A DNA stretch of 64,000 nucleotides from Saccharopolyspora spinosa NRRL 18395 (GTDB taxonomy: Bacteria; Actinomycetota; Actinomycetes; Mycobacteriales; Pseudonocardiaceae): contig NZ_GL877878.1 of assembly GCF_000194155.1 (NCBI RefSeq), forward strand, positions 186,001 through 250,000, written 5' to 3'. Below the pieces are notes generated by a model. That model had not been told where the DNA came from, did not search any database, and worked only from the letters and a program-made list of their open reading frames with translations. The position numbers and the translations under genes are program-made. Shown one piece after another: positions 7,969 to 16,915 of this stretch; within the stretch, counting starts at the first letter, position 1, and every line of letters begins with the position of its first letter.

Positions 7969-10169
7969 GGCTCCTCCACCTGGCTGGTGTCGTCCTGGAG
8001 GCGGTCGAGAATCCCTTGCCACGCCTTGCGTTGGCGCAGCAGAGCATCCCGCTGCACGTCGTTGATCTTCTTGTCCTTGAGATGCTCGTCGACCTCAGCG
8101 ACCATGCGTTCCCACGCGGGCCGGTGGCGGCTGGTCTGGCAGGCGTTGGCACAGTTTCCCGGCTGGCAAGCATCCAAGATGGGCAGGGTGCGCTTGACCT
8201 TCCGGGCACGATTGCTCTCCGAGAGGCACACCGCAGCATCCGGATTGGCATCATCGAAGGCGCAATCGGCCAGAACACCGACCCGGAAGGTACGCGCCAG
8301 TCCCCGCAGCATTTCCCGAACTCGAGCCCGATCAGCGCGACGACCAGGGAAATCACCCAGCTCAGCGCGGACTCGGGCGAACTCGGACTTTAACCGTGCA
8401 GCCGCCCCGCCCGTGAAGGGCCGACCGCACAGATCGTCTTCGTAACGCTCAACGATATCGTCGAGTTGAGCCTCAGCGCGCTCCTTCTCCACCTCGGCGC
8501 GGAAGCCCGACTCACTGGTACCCGCGTAGCCCTCGAAGATCGACACCGATGCCTGCTGGTACTGAATCTTGCCCGCGACCAGGCCAAACGGCTGCCGAGC
8601 AATATGCCAAGCAAGCGTGCGGCGGAACTGACGAGTGGTGAACCACCATGCATCGGTGGTGGTCTGTCCGTCGATGCCTTCCCGGGTCACCGGGGGAATA
8701 GGCGGGAGACCGGTTCGGTCCGCGAGCGTCACAACGTGCTCGGCAAACCTATTGATCATCTCGGTGATCTCGCTGGCGGGCGCAAGCGCGCTGCCGCGGT
8801 TGGGCCTGGTGAACAGGTACCGCTTGTCGGTGAGGCGTTCCAGCACATCGATCGCTCGCGCCACATCGGGCAACGTGACCCACACCGCACGTTGAGGCGC
8901 ACTGCCCCGTCGTTTCGTGACCCAGCCGCGGATCTTGTGCCGAACCAGCACGCCGTCCCCGGTCGCCTCGGTGAAGTGGCACCCACGCTCCAGTCCTTGG
9001 ACCTCCGAGTCGCGGGCGCCGGTCAGGTAGGCGATCACGACATAGCAGGCGGCAAGCAGATGGTTCGATTCCTGGTCGATGCGCTTGGAATCCAACGGTT
9101 CCCGCCAGGGCAGGCCGGTTTCGGGGCAGACTGTGATCGGGGTGTCGTAGCCGCCGGGCTCCAGCCCGATCTCCTGGACACCCTCGGCGATGACATCCAA
9201 GATCTCGTCACGGTCATGCAGGCGGTCGTTGTAGCCGGCCAGCTTCGCCAAGAGCGTGAGGTTGATCTCGGCGCCCACGTGTTGATCCCGGCGCCGAACG
9301 GAGCCGTTCTGCGGACGCGTACCCGGGAGGTCGGGCCGCCGACCGGGCAGGCCGCGGCCAGCGGCACGTCGCTTCGCGATGAACGCGCGCAACCGTGCGA
9401 TCGCCTCGGCCCGCTTGTAAGTGACCTCGTGGGACTGGAGGTCGCGGTGTTCGCGTCGGGCGGCGAGGATGTCCTCTGCGGCTGTGTGCACGTAAAACAG
9501 GGCCCAGCGCAGCAGCGCGGCCATGACGGGCTCGGGAATCCGGTCGGTGGTGTTCTCCGCCGCCATCCGGGCGCCGGCTGCCCGCAAGGACGACTTGCCG
9601 TTCCACGGCTCGACGCTCAGGGTGTCGTGGGTTAGCCAGTCCCGATACAGCCACAGGGTCTTGATCACCCGGATGTAGGTCGCCAACGACCGGTCGCTAG
9701 GCCCGGGATGTCCGTCCTTGCGACCTTGCCGCGTCCAACGAAGGTAGTCATCGAGCATCGGCTGGGTCACTTCGGAGTACGCGCACCCGGCGTACTCACT
9801 GTCCAGGAAGACGTTGAACCGCATCAGCAGTCCCAGGATCTGGTTTGCCGCCGACGGCGTCAACAACTTCATTGCCGTGTGGCGCTTGGTCAGCCGGGCC
9901 GCGATGAACTCCATCGCGGTCAGCCGTCGGACCGGATCGGTAATGCGCCTGAAGTCCACAACTCGTTCGCACGGGTGCAAGTTCGGGGTGCTGATCGCGG
10001 CCGTGAGATCCCATCGCAGTTCACCGAACCGAGGGTCCGGGCCACCCTGGCGGCGGGACCAGCCCTCCAGCACGTGGTGATCCTCCGGGAAGTGCGCGGA
10101 CTCCAACGGCGAAAGCAGCTCTGCGGCCTGTGCCGACGGGGTCAACCGGAGGGGCTTGACGACTGTCAC
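7965..10169 (-). CDS. Third tyrosine recombinase/integrase of the element trio
   Basis: 734 residues from GTG 10169, which overlaps the stop of the gene before it (GTGA). The open frame continues upstream to 10505 only as a shadow of that gene. Recombinase features: core-binding-like N-terminal half (YLRWTRQGRKDGHP, SLATYIRVIKTLWLYRDW), an arginine in YLTGARDSEVQGLERG, a second box TTRQFRRTLAWHIARQP and a tyrosine in IFEGYAGTSESG. A Cys-rich tail (CQPGNCANACQTSRH) may bind zinc. Length and tail fit the large third member of RIT/Tn554-like sets. It presumably acts with the two upstream recombinases at the TATCCGTGG ends. Confidence 0.75.
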   Translation of the reverse strand: MTVVKPLRLTPSAQAAELLSPLESAHFPEDHHVLEGWSRRQGGPDPRFGELRWDLTAAISTPNLHPCERVVDFRRITDPVRRLTAMEFIAARLTKRHTAMKLLTPSAANQILGLLMRFNVFLDSEYAGCAYSEVTQPMLDDYLRWTRQGRKDGHPGPSDRSLATYIRVIKTLWLYRDWLTHDTLSVEPWNGKSSLRAAGARMAAENTTDRIPEPVMAALLRWALFYVHTAAEDILAARREHRDLQSHEVTYKRAEAIARLRAFIAKRRAAGRGLPGRRPDLPGTRPQNGSVRRRDQHVGAEINLTLLAKLAGYNDRLHDRDEILDVIAEGVQEIGLEPGGYDTPITVCPETGLPWREPLDSKRIDQESNHLLAACYVVIAYLTGARDSEVQGLERGCHFTEATGDGVLVRHKIRGWVTKRRGSAPQRAVWVTLPDVARAIDVLERLTDKRYLFTRPNRGSALAPASEITEMINRFAEHVVTLADRTGLPPIPPVTREGIDGQTTTDAWWFTTRQFRRTLAWHIARQPFGLVAGKIQYQQASVSIFEGYAGTSESGFRAEVEKERAEAQLDDIVERYEDDLCGRPFTGGAAARLKSEFARVRAELGDFPGRRADRARVREMLRGLARTFRVGVLADCAFDDANPDAAVCLSESNRARKVKRTLPILDACQPGNCANACQTSRHRPAWERMVAEVDEHLKDKKINDVQRDALLRQRKAWQGILDRLQDDTSQVEEP

Positions 10170-11983
10170 GCGATCTCCAGGGTGCGTAGCTGTGGGGGCA
10201 GGAAGACAAGGCGTTGGGTGGATTCGGCGACCACGCGGGCTTTCGCGATGTCCGCCTCGGAGAACATCGGCAGGATCTGCACGACGATCCGGTTGTAGGT
10301 GTCGCGGTGCACCGCCGCCCACTCCTCGGCCGACATCCGTTCGCGCTGGCTGACGATGTGGTTGAGGTACTGCATGAGGGCGGGCAGCTTGCCAAGGTGA
10401 ATGGTCGCGTTGGAGCAGCGCAGGCACCCGAAGAAGCTGACCGGGCACAGCTGTCCCTTGCGCCCGAACGGCGAGTCGTAGGGGTCGCGACACGTCGCGA
10501 CCCACAGATCGACTCCAGGCACCGAGCCCACCTGCGGCTCCACACGAGGGGGTGTGTCAGAGACGGCCGCCTCCGGCTCGGTCGGTGCTGTATCGGTCTT
10601 GGCTGTGCTGACCGACCGGGCCTCGATCAGTGCTGCTTCGATCGCGGCCTCGTGCTCGCCACGCAACTCCGGCACGTTGCCGTAGTGGTTGACCGCGACC
10701 CTGACGCTGTGGTCATCGGCCCAGTCCCGGATTCGCCCCCGCGTGGCGCGGATGCGCTCGACCTTGTAAGTCTTCCGCAACCGGCGCAACTCCAGATCCA
10801 GATACGGCTGTTCGCCGCCGTCCGCTGCCGCGGCGACGTCACGGAGATCATGATCGCGGACGAAGCGCCGGATGATGGGACGCCCGCCCTTGAAGCTGGG
10901 TTCTCCTAGCTTGCTGTAGCCGATCACGCCCACCCACAGGCGCGGCGAACCCGTCAGTTCACGGGCCCGGCGCGTCAAGGTCAGCACGGTGCGGATCAGC
11001 CCGCCCGGCGTGAGCGGGTGGCCATCCCGCACTACCTTGGTCTGCCACGCCGAACGCTGGCCAGCCCGGCGCTTCAGGTAGCGGATCGTCACCCGTGCGC
11101 GGTCGGGATTGCGCAGGCAATCTGCGGGGAGGGTTTTCAGGCACTCGATGGGAATCCCCGTGTCCAGGCCGAGACGGATCAGGAAGGGCAGCAGATCACG
11201 CTCGCTGGGGAACACCAGCCGGTTGAGCTCGCTGACCTTGATGTGCGGCTGATCGCCGAACCGCGCCTGGACGGCGTCTCGCCGCAACGGTCCTTCGGCA
11301 TTGATCAGCCACACCACGTCGCTCGCCGCGAGCCGGTGGCCGGGTATCGGCGGCCCTCCCGCAGCGAGCATCCCCGCCCCGTCCAGGGTGATCCGCTGGA
11401 CGACGGCGTCGATGTCCTTCTCGGTTGCCTCCCGCAGTCGCGCGGCGACAGCGGGCGGATAGGCGTCCAACGGCCGGTTCTCGGGCCAGTCGAAGCGGGA
11501 GACCCAGCTGAGGCGATCCCGGGTCTCGGGCAGCAATGTGATCGCGTCCAGCGGTGGAACCGGTTCGTCGGCGTCGACTTCGTCGTCCCGCTGCTCAGCC
11601 GCCCGCAGGTCGGCCTCCCGCAGCATCCGCACACACTGCATCAAGATCGGATACCCGGTCGCGGTGTCCCGGTAGCGCTCATGCAGAGCGGCATCAAACC
11701 GGTCTAGGTGCTCCGGCCTCAACGACCCGATCCGCAGGGGCTCGGCGTCCGCAGCCTCGGCGTGAAGGTGACGAACGAGCTGCCGCGCCGCATGATGCAC
11801 GCCGATCGCACCATGAATGCTGGTCACCCAGCCATCGGAGGCGACCGCGTTGGCGAAGATCGCAGCGATCTGCCGGGTAAGTCCAGGCAACGGCCACGCG
11901 TCGAAGGAGAAGGTCTGCTGTCGGCCGTGAAACTCAACCTCGACGCTGAGGCGACCCAGTTCCGAGAACCCCACCAAGGTCAC
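10166..11983 (-). CDS. Second recombinase (TnpB-like) of the element trio
   Basis: 605 residues. Sequence is divergent from classical integrases but has a C-terminal block RRLRKTYKVERIRATRGRI followed by VAVNHYGN, corresponding to the catalytic region of TnpB/RitB-type recombinases. Four Cys residues near the C-terminus (ATCRDPYDSPF, LCPVSFFGCLRCSNATIHLG) look like a zinc knuckle. GTG 11983 overlaps the upstream stop in a GTGA. The usual Arg...His-x-x-Arg...Tyr set is incomplete by eye, so it may be a structural partner of the first recombinase. Confidence 0.7.
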   Translation of the reverse strand: MTLVGFSELGRLSVEVEFHGRQQTFSFDAWPLPGLTRQIAAIFANAVASDGWVTSIHGAIGVHHAARQLVRHLHAEAADAEPLRIGSLRPEHLDRFDAALHERYRDTATGYPILMQCVRMLREADLRAAEQRDDEVDADEPVPPLDAITLLPETRDRLSWVSRFDWPENRPLDAYPPAVAARLREATEKDIDAVVQRITLDGAGMLAAGGPPIPGHRLAASDVVWLINAEGPLRRDAVQARFGDQPHIKVSELNRLVFPSERDLLPFLIRLGLDTGIPIECLKTLPADCLRNPDRARVTIRYLKRRAGQRSAWQTKVVRDGHPLTPGGLIRTVLTLTRRARELTGSPRLWVGVIGYSKLGEPSFKGGRPIIRRFVRDHDLRDVAAAADGGEQPYLDLELRRLRKTYKVERIRATRGRIRDWADDHSVRVAVNHYGNVPELRGEHEAAIEAALIEARSVSTAKTDTAPTEPEAAVSDTPPRVEPQVGSVPGVDLWVATCRDPYDSPFGRKGQLCPVSFFGCLRCSNATIHLGKLPALMQYLNHIVSQRERMSAEEWAAVHRDTYNRIVVQILPMFSEADIAKARVVAESTQRLVFLPPQLRTLEIA

Positions 11984-13443
11984 GCTGCACCCCCGGGTTC
12001 CAGGGCAGCGCCGACCTCATTGGCCCAGGCGGCAGCAGCCTCATCGGTAAGCCACTGCGCTTCATCCACGTTGGTCAGGTAAATGAAGGTGGACGACACA
12101 TGCCGGTGTCCAAGCGCCCGCCGTAGCGTGTCCAGTGGATCGCCCAGCATCCGGGCGTATTGCGACCAACCGACGCGATCCTTCTCCTGCCGCGCCATCG
12201 CGATGCTGCCGAACTGGATACGGATGAGGTGCGAGAGTTGGTGCACCGCGAAGGTGTGCCGTAGCGTGTGGGGCGAGACGTACAGGTCCGCACGGCCGAA
12301 GGCGCGGCAACGCTCGGCGGCTGTTTCGAATGTCTCCTGGATGTCCCGAGCGGCCCAGGGCTTTCCTGACTTGCTCAGCCACAGCAGCAACGGTTCCCGG
12401 CCCCATGTTCCGTCGTGGAACAGTCGCTCGCGCTGGCGTGGGTCGAGATCGTCGAATGACACCGGGTGCGGGCCGGATCCCGCATCCATGCGGAGTCCGG
12501 CACGAGTGCGGCCCACAACGTCAAGCGCACCAGGGACATCCGTGTAACGCCCCGAGGCTGCCCCTTCCGCGACGACGTTGGCCCGCTCAACCTCGAGGTA
12601 GTCCCTGATCAGCCCCAGTACTCGGTGGGGAATGCGGATGTACCGGCCCCGCCTGTACTTCACGGTCGCTGCCGCAACGTGGTACCGCGCGCTCTTCTCG
12701 TCCGGCTTCGGTGCCGGAAGCTCTGGCACTAGCAACACCGACGCCTCTTCCAACCGCATCCCCGTCGTCACCAGCAGTTCAGCGAACGCGACGGTCCGGG
12801 AGGCGAACCGCCCGCCACGCCAACTGGGGTCTTCCGAGCCATCCGGGAGTTGCCCACGCAAACCCACATCACGCCAGAACAGGTAGTCGTCCAGTGACAG
12901 AAACTTGATGTCGTCAGTGGACGCATCCGGGTTTCGTAGCGTGTTCCGCTTGACCTCGCGGTGGCCGAACTCCGTGCGCAGCATCAGGGTCCGGTATCGG
13001 AACGGCACGTCATCCACCAGCTTCTCGTGGACCGCCCAGTTGTAGAGCTTGTCCAGTGAGTTCAGGTGCCGGTTCCAACTCTTGGCAGTCAGCCGTGTCT
13101 CCAGCGGGCCGGACAATCGGTACCGCTTGTACGCCCGCGCATCGGCCAGCGACGCATCCAGCCACGACTTCTCGCCCCGGCTTCGCAAGAATTCCACCCA
13201 CGCGTCGATATCCCGGGCGGTCGCCAACCACGACTTCTCCGAATACTGAGCCAACTCAGGCAGTTCCAGGATGAATCGGTTCAGCGTCCAGTCGAAGCGA
13301 CCCTCACGGTCGAACAACAGGGGCGTGCCGTTGGGCACTTGCTTCACGAAACGCCGCAAGACGTCAGCCAGAGCCCCGTACGGCGTCCCATCCGGACGGT
13401 GCGGGGACGCCACCGCCTGGTGATCTACGAGGGTGATCGACAT
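11980..13443 (-). CDS. First tyrosine recombinase/integrase of the element trio
   Basis: 487-residue phage-integrase-family recombinase and first gene of the minus-strand operon, starting 47 bases inside the right inverted repeat. All catalytic residues are visible: Arg in [30 protein letters not shown], and [15 protein letters not shown] with the nucleophilic Tyr. The N-terminal SAM-like core-binding domain covers roughly residues 60-170. By Tn554 analogy it cuts and joins the element ends and the nucS target. Transcription from a promoter within or next to the right end would be sensitive to the insertion site. Confidence 0.88.
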   Translation of the reverse strand: MSITLVDHQAVASPHRPDGTPYGALADVLRRFVKQVPNGTPLLFDREGRFDWTLNRFILELPELAQYSEKSWLATARDIDAWVEFLRSRGEKSWLDASLADARAYKRYRLSGPLETRLTAKSWNRHLNSLDKLYNWAVHEKLVDDVPFRYRTLMLRTEFGHREVKRNTLRNPDASTDDIKFLSLDDYLFWRDVGLRGQLPDGSEDPSWRGGRFASRTVAFAELLVTTGMRLEEASVLLVPELPAPKPDEKSARYHVAAATVKYRRGRYIRIPHRVLGLIRDYLEVERANVVAEGAASGRYTDVPGALDVVGRTRAGLRMDAGSGPHPVSFDDLDPRQRERLFHDGTWGREPLLLWLSKSGKPWAARDIQETFETAAERCRAFGRADLYVSPHTLRHTFAVHQLSHLIRIQFGSIAMARQEKDRVGWSQYARMLGDPLDTLRRALGHRHVSSTFIYLTNVDEAQWLTDEAAAAWANEVGAALEPGGAA

Positions 13444-13464
13444 GGCCGTGAGGCTAGACGATTA

Positions 13465-13498
13465 GAGACAGAAGAGACAACATCCAGTGCCACGGATA
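13465..13498 (-). repeat. Right terminal inverted repeat of the nucS element
   Basis: Read on the minus strand, TATCCGTGG (13498-13490) matches the left end exactly. After a longer spacer come TGTCTC and TCTGTCTC, the latter also shared with the left end. Immediately outside, at 13499, nucS resumes with AG-CCGTTGAAC. Confidence 0.75.
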
Positions 13499-13499
13499 A

Positions 13500-14087
13500 G
13501 CCGTTGAACTGGATGAGCCCGCCGTGCTGGCTGATCGAGGATCCCGGCGTGTGGACGGTGCAGAACAAGGCCGGCGAGAAGCTGGTGATCACCGTCGAGG
13601 AGGTGCTGCACGACTCCAAGCACGAGCTGGGTGTGGAGCCGGGCCTGGTCAAGGACGGTGTGGAGGCGCACCTGCAGGAGCTGCTCGCCGAGCACGTCAC
13701 GACCCTTGGTCGCGGTTGGTCGCTGGTGCGCCGCGAGTACCCGACCGCGATCGGCCCGGTGGACCTGATGTGCCGGGACGCCGGGGGTGCGAGCGTGGCG
13801 GTGGAGATCAAGCGGCGCGGCGAGATCGACGGTGTGGAGCAGTTGACCCGCTACCTGGAGCTGCTGAACCGGGATCCGCTGCTGAGATCGACGGTGTGGA
13901 GCAGTTGACCCGCTACCTGGAGCTGCTGAACCGGGATCCGCTGCTGGCGCCGGTCGCCGGGGTGTTCGCGGCGCAGCAGATCAAGCCGCAGGCCCGGACC
14001 CTGGCCGAGGACCGCGGGATCCGCTGCGTGGTGCTGGACTACGACAAGCTGCGTGGCATCGAACCGGACGAGTACCGGCTGTTCTGA
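13500..14087 (+). pseudogene. nucS: nucS 3' remnant of the resident gene, with internal 62-bp duplication
   Basis: Starts exactly where the 5' remnant stops ([18 protein letters not shown]) and carries the NucS nuclease domain ([20 protein letters not shown]) to the natural end DEYRLF at 14087. It has no start codon of its own in context. It is further broken by a 62-bp tandem duplication (13822-13883 and 13884-13945) that shifts the frame inside LLNRDPLL. Removing one copy restores a normal C-terminus. The lesion fits relaxed selection after the element-borne nucS took over. Confidence 0.9.
13822..13945 (+). repeat. 62-bp perfect tandem duplication in the nucS remnant
   Basis: The block starting GAGATCGACGGTGTGGAGC is present twice head-to-tail, at 13822-13883 and 13884-13945, with identical sequence. 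62 is not a multiple of three, hence the frameshift. Confidence 0.92.
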
Positions 14088-14129
14088 TCCACCCGTTCCT
14101 GCCACCCGCGGGCGTTGCCGGCCCGCGGG

Positions 14130-14151
14130 TGACAGGAAGGTTCCCATGCTC
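14130..14151 (+). repeat. Dispersed intergenic repeat, copy near the nucS remnant
   Basis: TGACAGGAAGGTTCCCATGC, right after a GC-rich hairpin (ACCCGCGGGC...GCCCGCGGGT, 14104-14130) that may terminate nucS transcription. Same family as copies at 19564, 24622, 34280, 34322, 43248-43377 and 57232-57325. Confidence 0.8.
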
Positions 14152-14180
14152 ACCTCGTTCGCGTGGCTTGCCGACGAACC

Positions 14181-14370
14181 CGAGACGCGTGTCGCTTTGA
14201 TCGGAGACGCCGTCGAACACCGTGCCCAATCCGAGGCCCGCGATGTCTGCCCACACGAACAATCCGCCGAGGAGCGGTCCGACCGCGACGGACAGCCCGC
14301 CGGTCGCGCCGTAGTAGCTGACGGTCCGAGTCTTGGCAGCTCGGCCAATGCGGCCTGGATCGTCGACAAC
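14181..14370 (-). pseudogene. MFS (DHA2-type) transporter remnant
   Basis: Reading the minus strand without a valid start gives VVDDPGRIGRAAKTRTVSYY followed by GATGGLSVAVGPLLGGLFVW. This is the RAxALGxxGATGGLGxAxGPLLGG antiporter motif region of drug:proton antiporters. Flanking frames carry no further transporter sequence, so only a fragment of about 60 codons remains. The rest of 14152-14932 holds one possible small ORF (14461-14643) and no other gene I can support. Confidence 0.5.
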
Positions 14371-14460
14371 ACGTGTGGCCGCAGAAGCGCCGCGGCCGCT
14401 CCCAGCGCGCCGCCGCTGGTCGCGCTGCTGAAAGGCGTTGGCGCGTAGTGGAACCCTGCG

Positions 14461-14643
14461 TCAGCCGCGGTCGGACTTGCCGCAGGGGCGCAGTCGCACG
14501 ACCGTCCGCGGGGCCAGCAGGCCGGCGAAGTGCCGGAGGAATGGGTCTGCTCGGCCGCGGTCCGGTTGTGCGTCGTTCGCGGTCTGGTCGTTCGGGTCGT
14601 CCGCGAGTCCGGCGATGATCGCCAGGTCGATCCGGGCGTTCAC
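14461..14643 (-). CDS. Small hypothetical protein (60 aa)
   Basis: GTG 14643 behind a GGTGGAG opens NARIDLAIIAGLADDPNDQT and continues 60 codons with high third-position GC like real genes here. No family is recognised. It lies upstream of, and on the same strand as, the MFS remnant, so it could itself be a leftover of that locus. Confidence 0.3.
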   Translation of the reverse strand: MNARIDLAIIAGLADDPNDQTANDAQPDRGRADPFLRHFAGLLAPRTVVRLRPCGKSDRG

Positions 14644-14932
14644 AGCTCCACCCCCGTCGCTGCGCACGTGCCAACGGTGACGATACCGGTCACATTCCGT
14701 TGCGGGGAGCGGTTTTTCGCATATCACTCGCATGGCCGCGTCGGGTCGCGCTCCCTTGTGCGGTGGGTGATCGGCGGGGCGTCTCATCGGGCGGAAATCG
14801 CCTGATCGATTTAGTGTCGAGTTCCAACGAAATGATATCGGCTCGATGTGACGCGCCCCACTGTGCGGTATTGTCCGGCTGCTGTCGCAAACGTGGTGGT
14901 TGTCGTTCGAGTTTGTTGGGTCTGGAGGTGGC

Positions 14933-16544
14933 GTGACGGTGGTGCTAGCCCGGGGTCAGCTGCTTGATGCCAACGCGGTGGATTTTGCGTTGTTGGCGTT
15001 GTACTTCGTTTTTGTGCTGGGTATTGGGTATTTGGCGCGGCGTGCGGTTTCCACCAGTCTGGACTTTTTCCTGTCGGGGCGGGCGTTGCCGGCGTGGGTG
15101 ACGGGTTTGGCGTTCATCTCGGCGAATCTGGGTGCGATCGAGATCATCGGTATGTCGGCGAATGGTGCCGAGTACGGGATGCCGACGATGCATTATTTCT
15201 GGATCGGTGCGGTGCCGGCCATGCTGTTCTTGGGCGTGGTGATGATGCCGTTCTACTACGGCTCGAAGGTGCGCAGTGTTCCGGAGTTCATGTTGCGGCG
15301 GTTCGGGAAGGCGGCGCATCTGGTCAACGGGATCAGTTTCGCGGTGGCGCAGATCCTGATCGCGGGTGTGAACCTGTATTTGCTGGCCAGCATCGTGAAT
15401 GCGTTGCTGGGTTGGCCGTTGTGGTTGTCGGTGTTGCTGGCGGCGGCGATCGTGTTGTCGTACACGGCGTTGGGTGGGTTGTCGGCGGCGATCTACAACG
15501 AGGTGTTGCAGTTCTTCGTGATCGTGGCGGCGTTGTTGCCGTTGACGATCGTGGGGTTGGTGAAGGTCGGCGGTGTGCAGGGTCTGGTGGCGAAGGTGTC
15601 GGCGGGTCCGGGGGGTGCGGGGCAGCTGTCGGCGTGGCCGGGCAATGAGTTGACCGGGTTCGGAAACAGTGTGCTGAGCGTGCTGGGTCTGGTGTTCGGG
15701 TTGGGGTTCGTGCTCAGCTTCGGGTACTGGACGACGAACTTCGTCGAGGTGCAGCGGGCGATGGCGTCCAAGAGCATGTCGGCGGCGCAGCGGACGCCGA
15801 TCATCGGGTCGTTCCCGAAGATGTTCATCCCGTTCATCGTGGTCATTCCGGGGATGATCGCGGCGGTGCTGATCCCGGAGCTCGCGGCGTACAAGCAGTC
15901 CGGTGGCACCGGTGGCGGGGGTGTGGATTACAACGATGCGATCTTGTTGCTGATGCGGGATTTGCTGCCGAACGGGATTCTGGGGATCGCCCTGGCCGGG
16001 TTGCTGGCGTCGTTCATGGCGGGGGTGGGGGGGGACTCGGATGGGTCGCCGGGTGACGGTGGGGGCGACGCTGGCGGCGGTGGGTACGGCGTTCATCGCG
16101 GCGGGTTATTCGAACTTGATGGATTACCTGCAGCAGTTGTTCTCGTTCTTCAACGCGCCGTTGTTCGCGACGTTCATCCTGGGGATGTTCTGGAAGCGGA
16201 TGACCCCGCATGCGGGGTGGGCGGGGCTGGTGCTGGGCACGGTGTCGGCGGTGGCGGTGTTCGGGCTGTCGGAGTCGGGGGTGCTGGACCTGCCGGGGCA
16301 GGGTGCGAGTTTCGTGGGTGCGGGTGTGGCGTTCGTGGTGGACATCGTGGTCAGCGTGGTGGTGTCGGTGGCGACGCGTCCGAAGCCGGAGGCGGAGTTG
16401 GCGGGGTTGGTGTACTCGTTGACGCCGCGGGCCAGCCGGCAGGCCGCGACCAGCGGGGAGGACGCGGGCTGGTACCGGCGGCCGGGTCTGCTGGCCGGAA
16501 TCGCCCTCGTCCTGATCATCGCCCTCAACATCATCTTCGCCTGA
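14933..16544 (+). pseudogene. Sodium:solute symporter (SSS family), internal deletion and frameshift
   Basis: Na+-coupled solute or monocarboxylate permease. GTG 14933 has GGAGG upstream. The N-terminal ~11 helices are intact (FVLGIGYLARRAVSTSLDFF, AFISANLGAIEIIGMSANG, MPFYYGSKVRSVPEFMLRRF). At 16020-16040, after GIALAGLLASFMAG, homologues continue through about 30 residues (a MAANVSAFNTVFTYD-like loop) that are absent. An 8-G run at 16027-16034 and a frame change follow. The C-terminal helices (MDYLQQLFSFFNAPLFATF on) resume in the next frame and end at 16544. Either a true deletion or a collapsed GC-rich assembly. The 85-aa gene downstream is probably its partner. Confidence 0.8.
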
Positions 16545-16572
16545 CGATGAACGCAGACAAGGAGGTCTCCTC

Positions 16573-16830
16573 ATGGCGAGTCGGGGTTCGAGGCACACCG
16601 CTGGTGCCTTCGACATTCGGACGATAATCGCGCTGCTGTTCGGCGTATACGGCGTCGTGCTCACCATCGTGGGCGTCGTGCAGCCACATGCCGAGATCGA
16701 CAAGTCCGTCGGCGTGAACATCAACCTCTGGGCCGGCATCGGGATGATCGTTTTCGCGGTGGTGTTCGTGGCCTGGGCGCGACTGCGCCCCATCGTGGTG
16801 CCCGACGAGGCCGGGACGTCCAAGGAATAG
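16573..16830 (+). CDS. Small two-helix membrane protein linked to the symporter
   Basis: 85 residues with two hydrophobic segments (IIALLFGVYGVVLTIVGVV and LWAGIGMIVFAVVFVAW) joined by a short polar loop with HAEIDKSVGVNIN. ATG 16573 has GGAGG eight bases upstream and follows the symporter by 28 nt, so co-transcription is likely. Small two-TM proteins of this kind often accompany SSS transporters in actinobacteria; no defined function. Confidence 0.7.
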   Translation: MASRGSRHTAGAFDIRTIIALLFGVYGVVLTIVGVVQPHAEIDKSVGVNINLWAGIGMIVFAVVFVAWARLRPIVVPDEAGTSKE

Positions 16831-16915
16831 GCGCGAACACCCGCCGTGACGGGCGTCCGCGCCCCCGGGTGGGACGCCGTCCGCGTTCCGGCGGATCCGC
16901 ACGTTCCCGTCCACG

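Larger units (their letters stand above)
4391..13498. mobile_element. Tn554/RIT-like element inserted in nucS, carrying its own nucS
   Basis: A ~9.1 kb element bounded by imperfect terminal inverted repeats: TATCCGTGG at 4391-4399 and its complement at 13490-13498, each followed inward by TCTGTCTC. On its right half it encodes three tyrosine recombinase-type proteins and a DUF6262/TnpC-like protein in one minus-strand operon. On the left it holds nucS, a GNAT enzyme and a frameshifted methyltransferase on the plus strand. Outside the ends lie the two halves of an interrupted nucS, which would rejoin at the Lys-Pro junction (CAAG/CCGTTGAAC). Family knowledge: Tn554 uses TnpA/TnpB recombinases plus TnpC and targets radC, another DNA-repair gene. 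Exact crossover bases are uncertain by a few nucleotides. Confidence 0.85.

Noticed and set aside
10170..10505. N-terminal extension of the third recombinase
   Set aside because: This part is antisense-free but overlaps the second recombinase in another frame; the GTGA overlap at 10166-10169 gives a natural start.
4391..13498. Integration into a tRNA gene
   Set aside because: No tRNA-like cloverleaf at either end; the flanks are clearly nucS coding sequence.
4489..14087. Two nucS genes as ordinary tandem paralogues
   Set aside because: The outer copy exists only as two complementary halves that meet at one codon across inverted repeats, so insertion explains it better than duplication.
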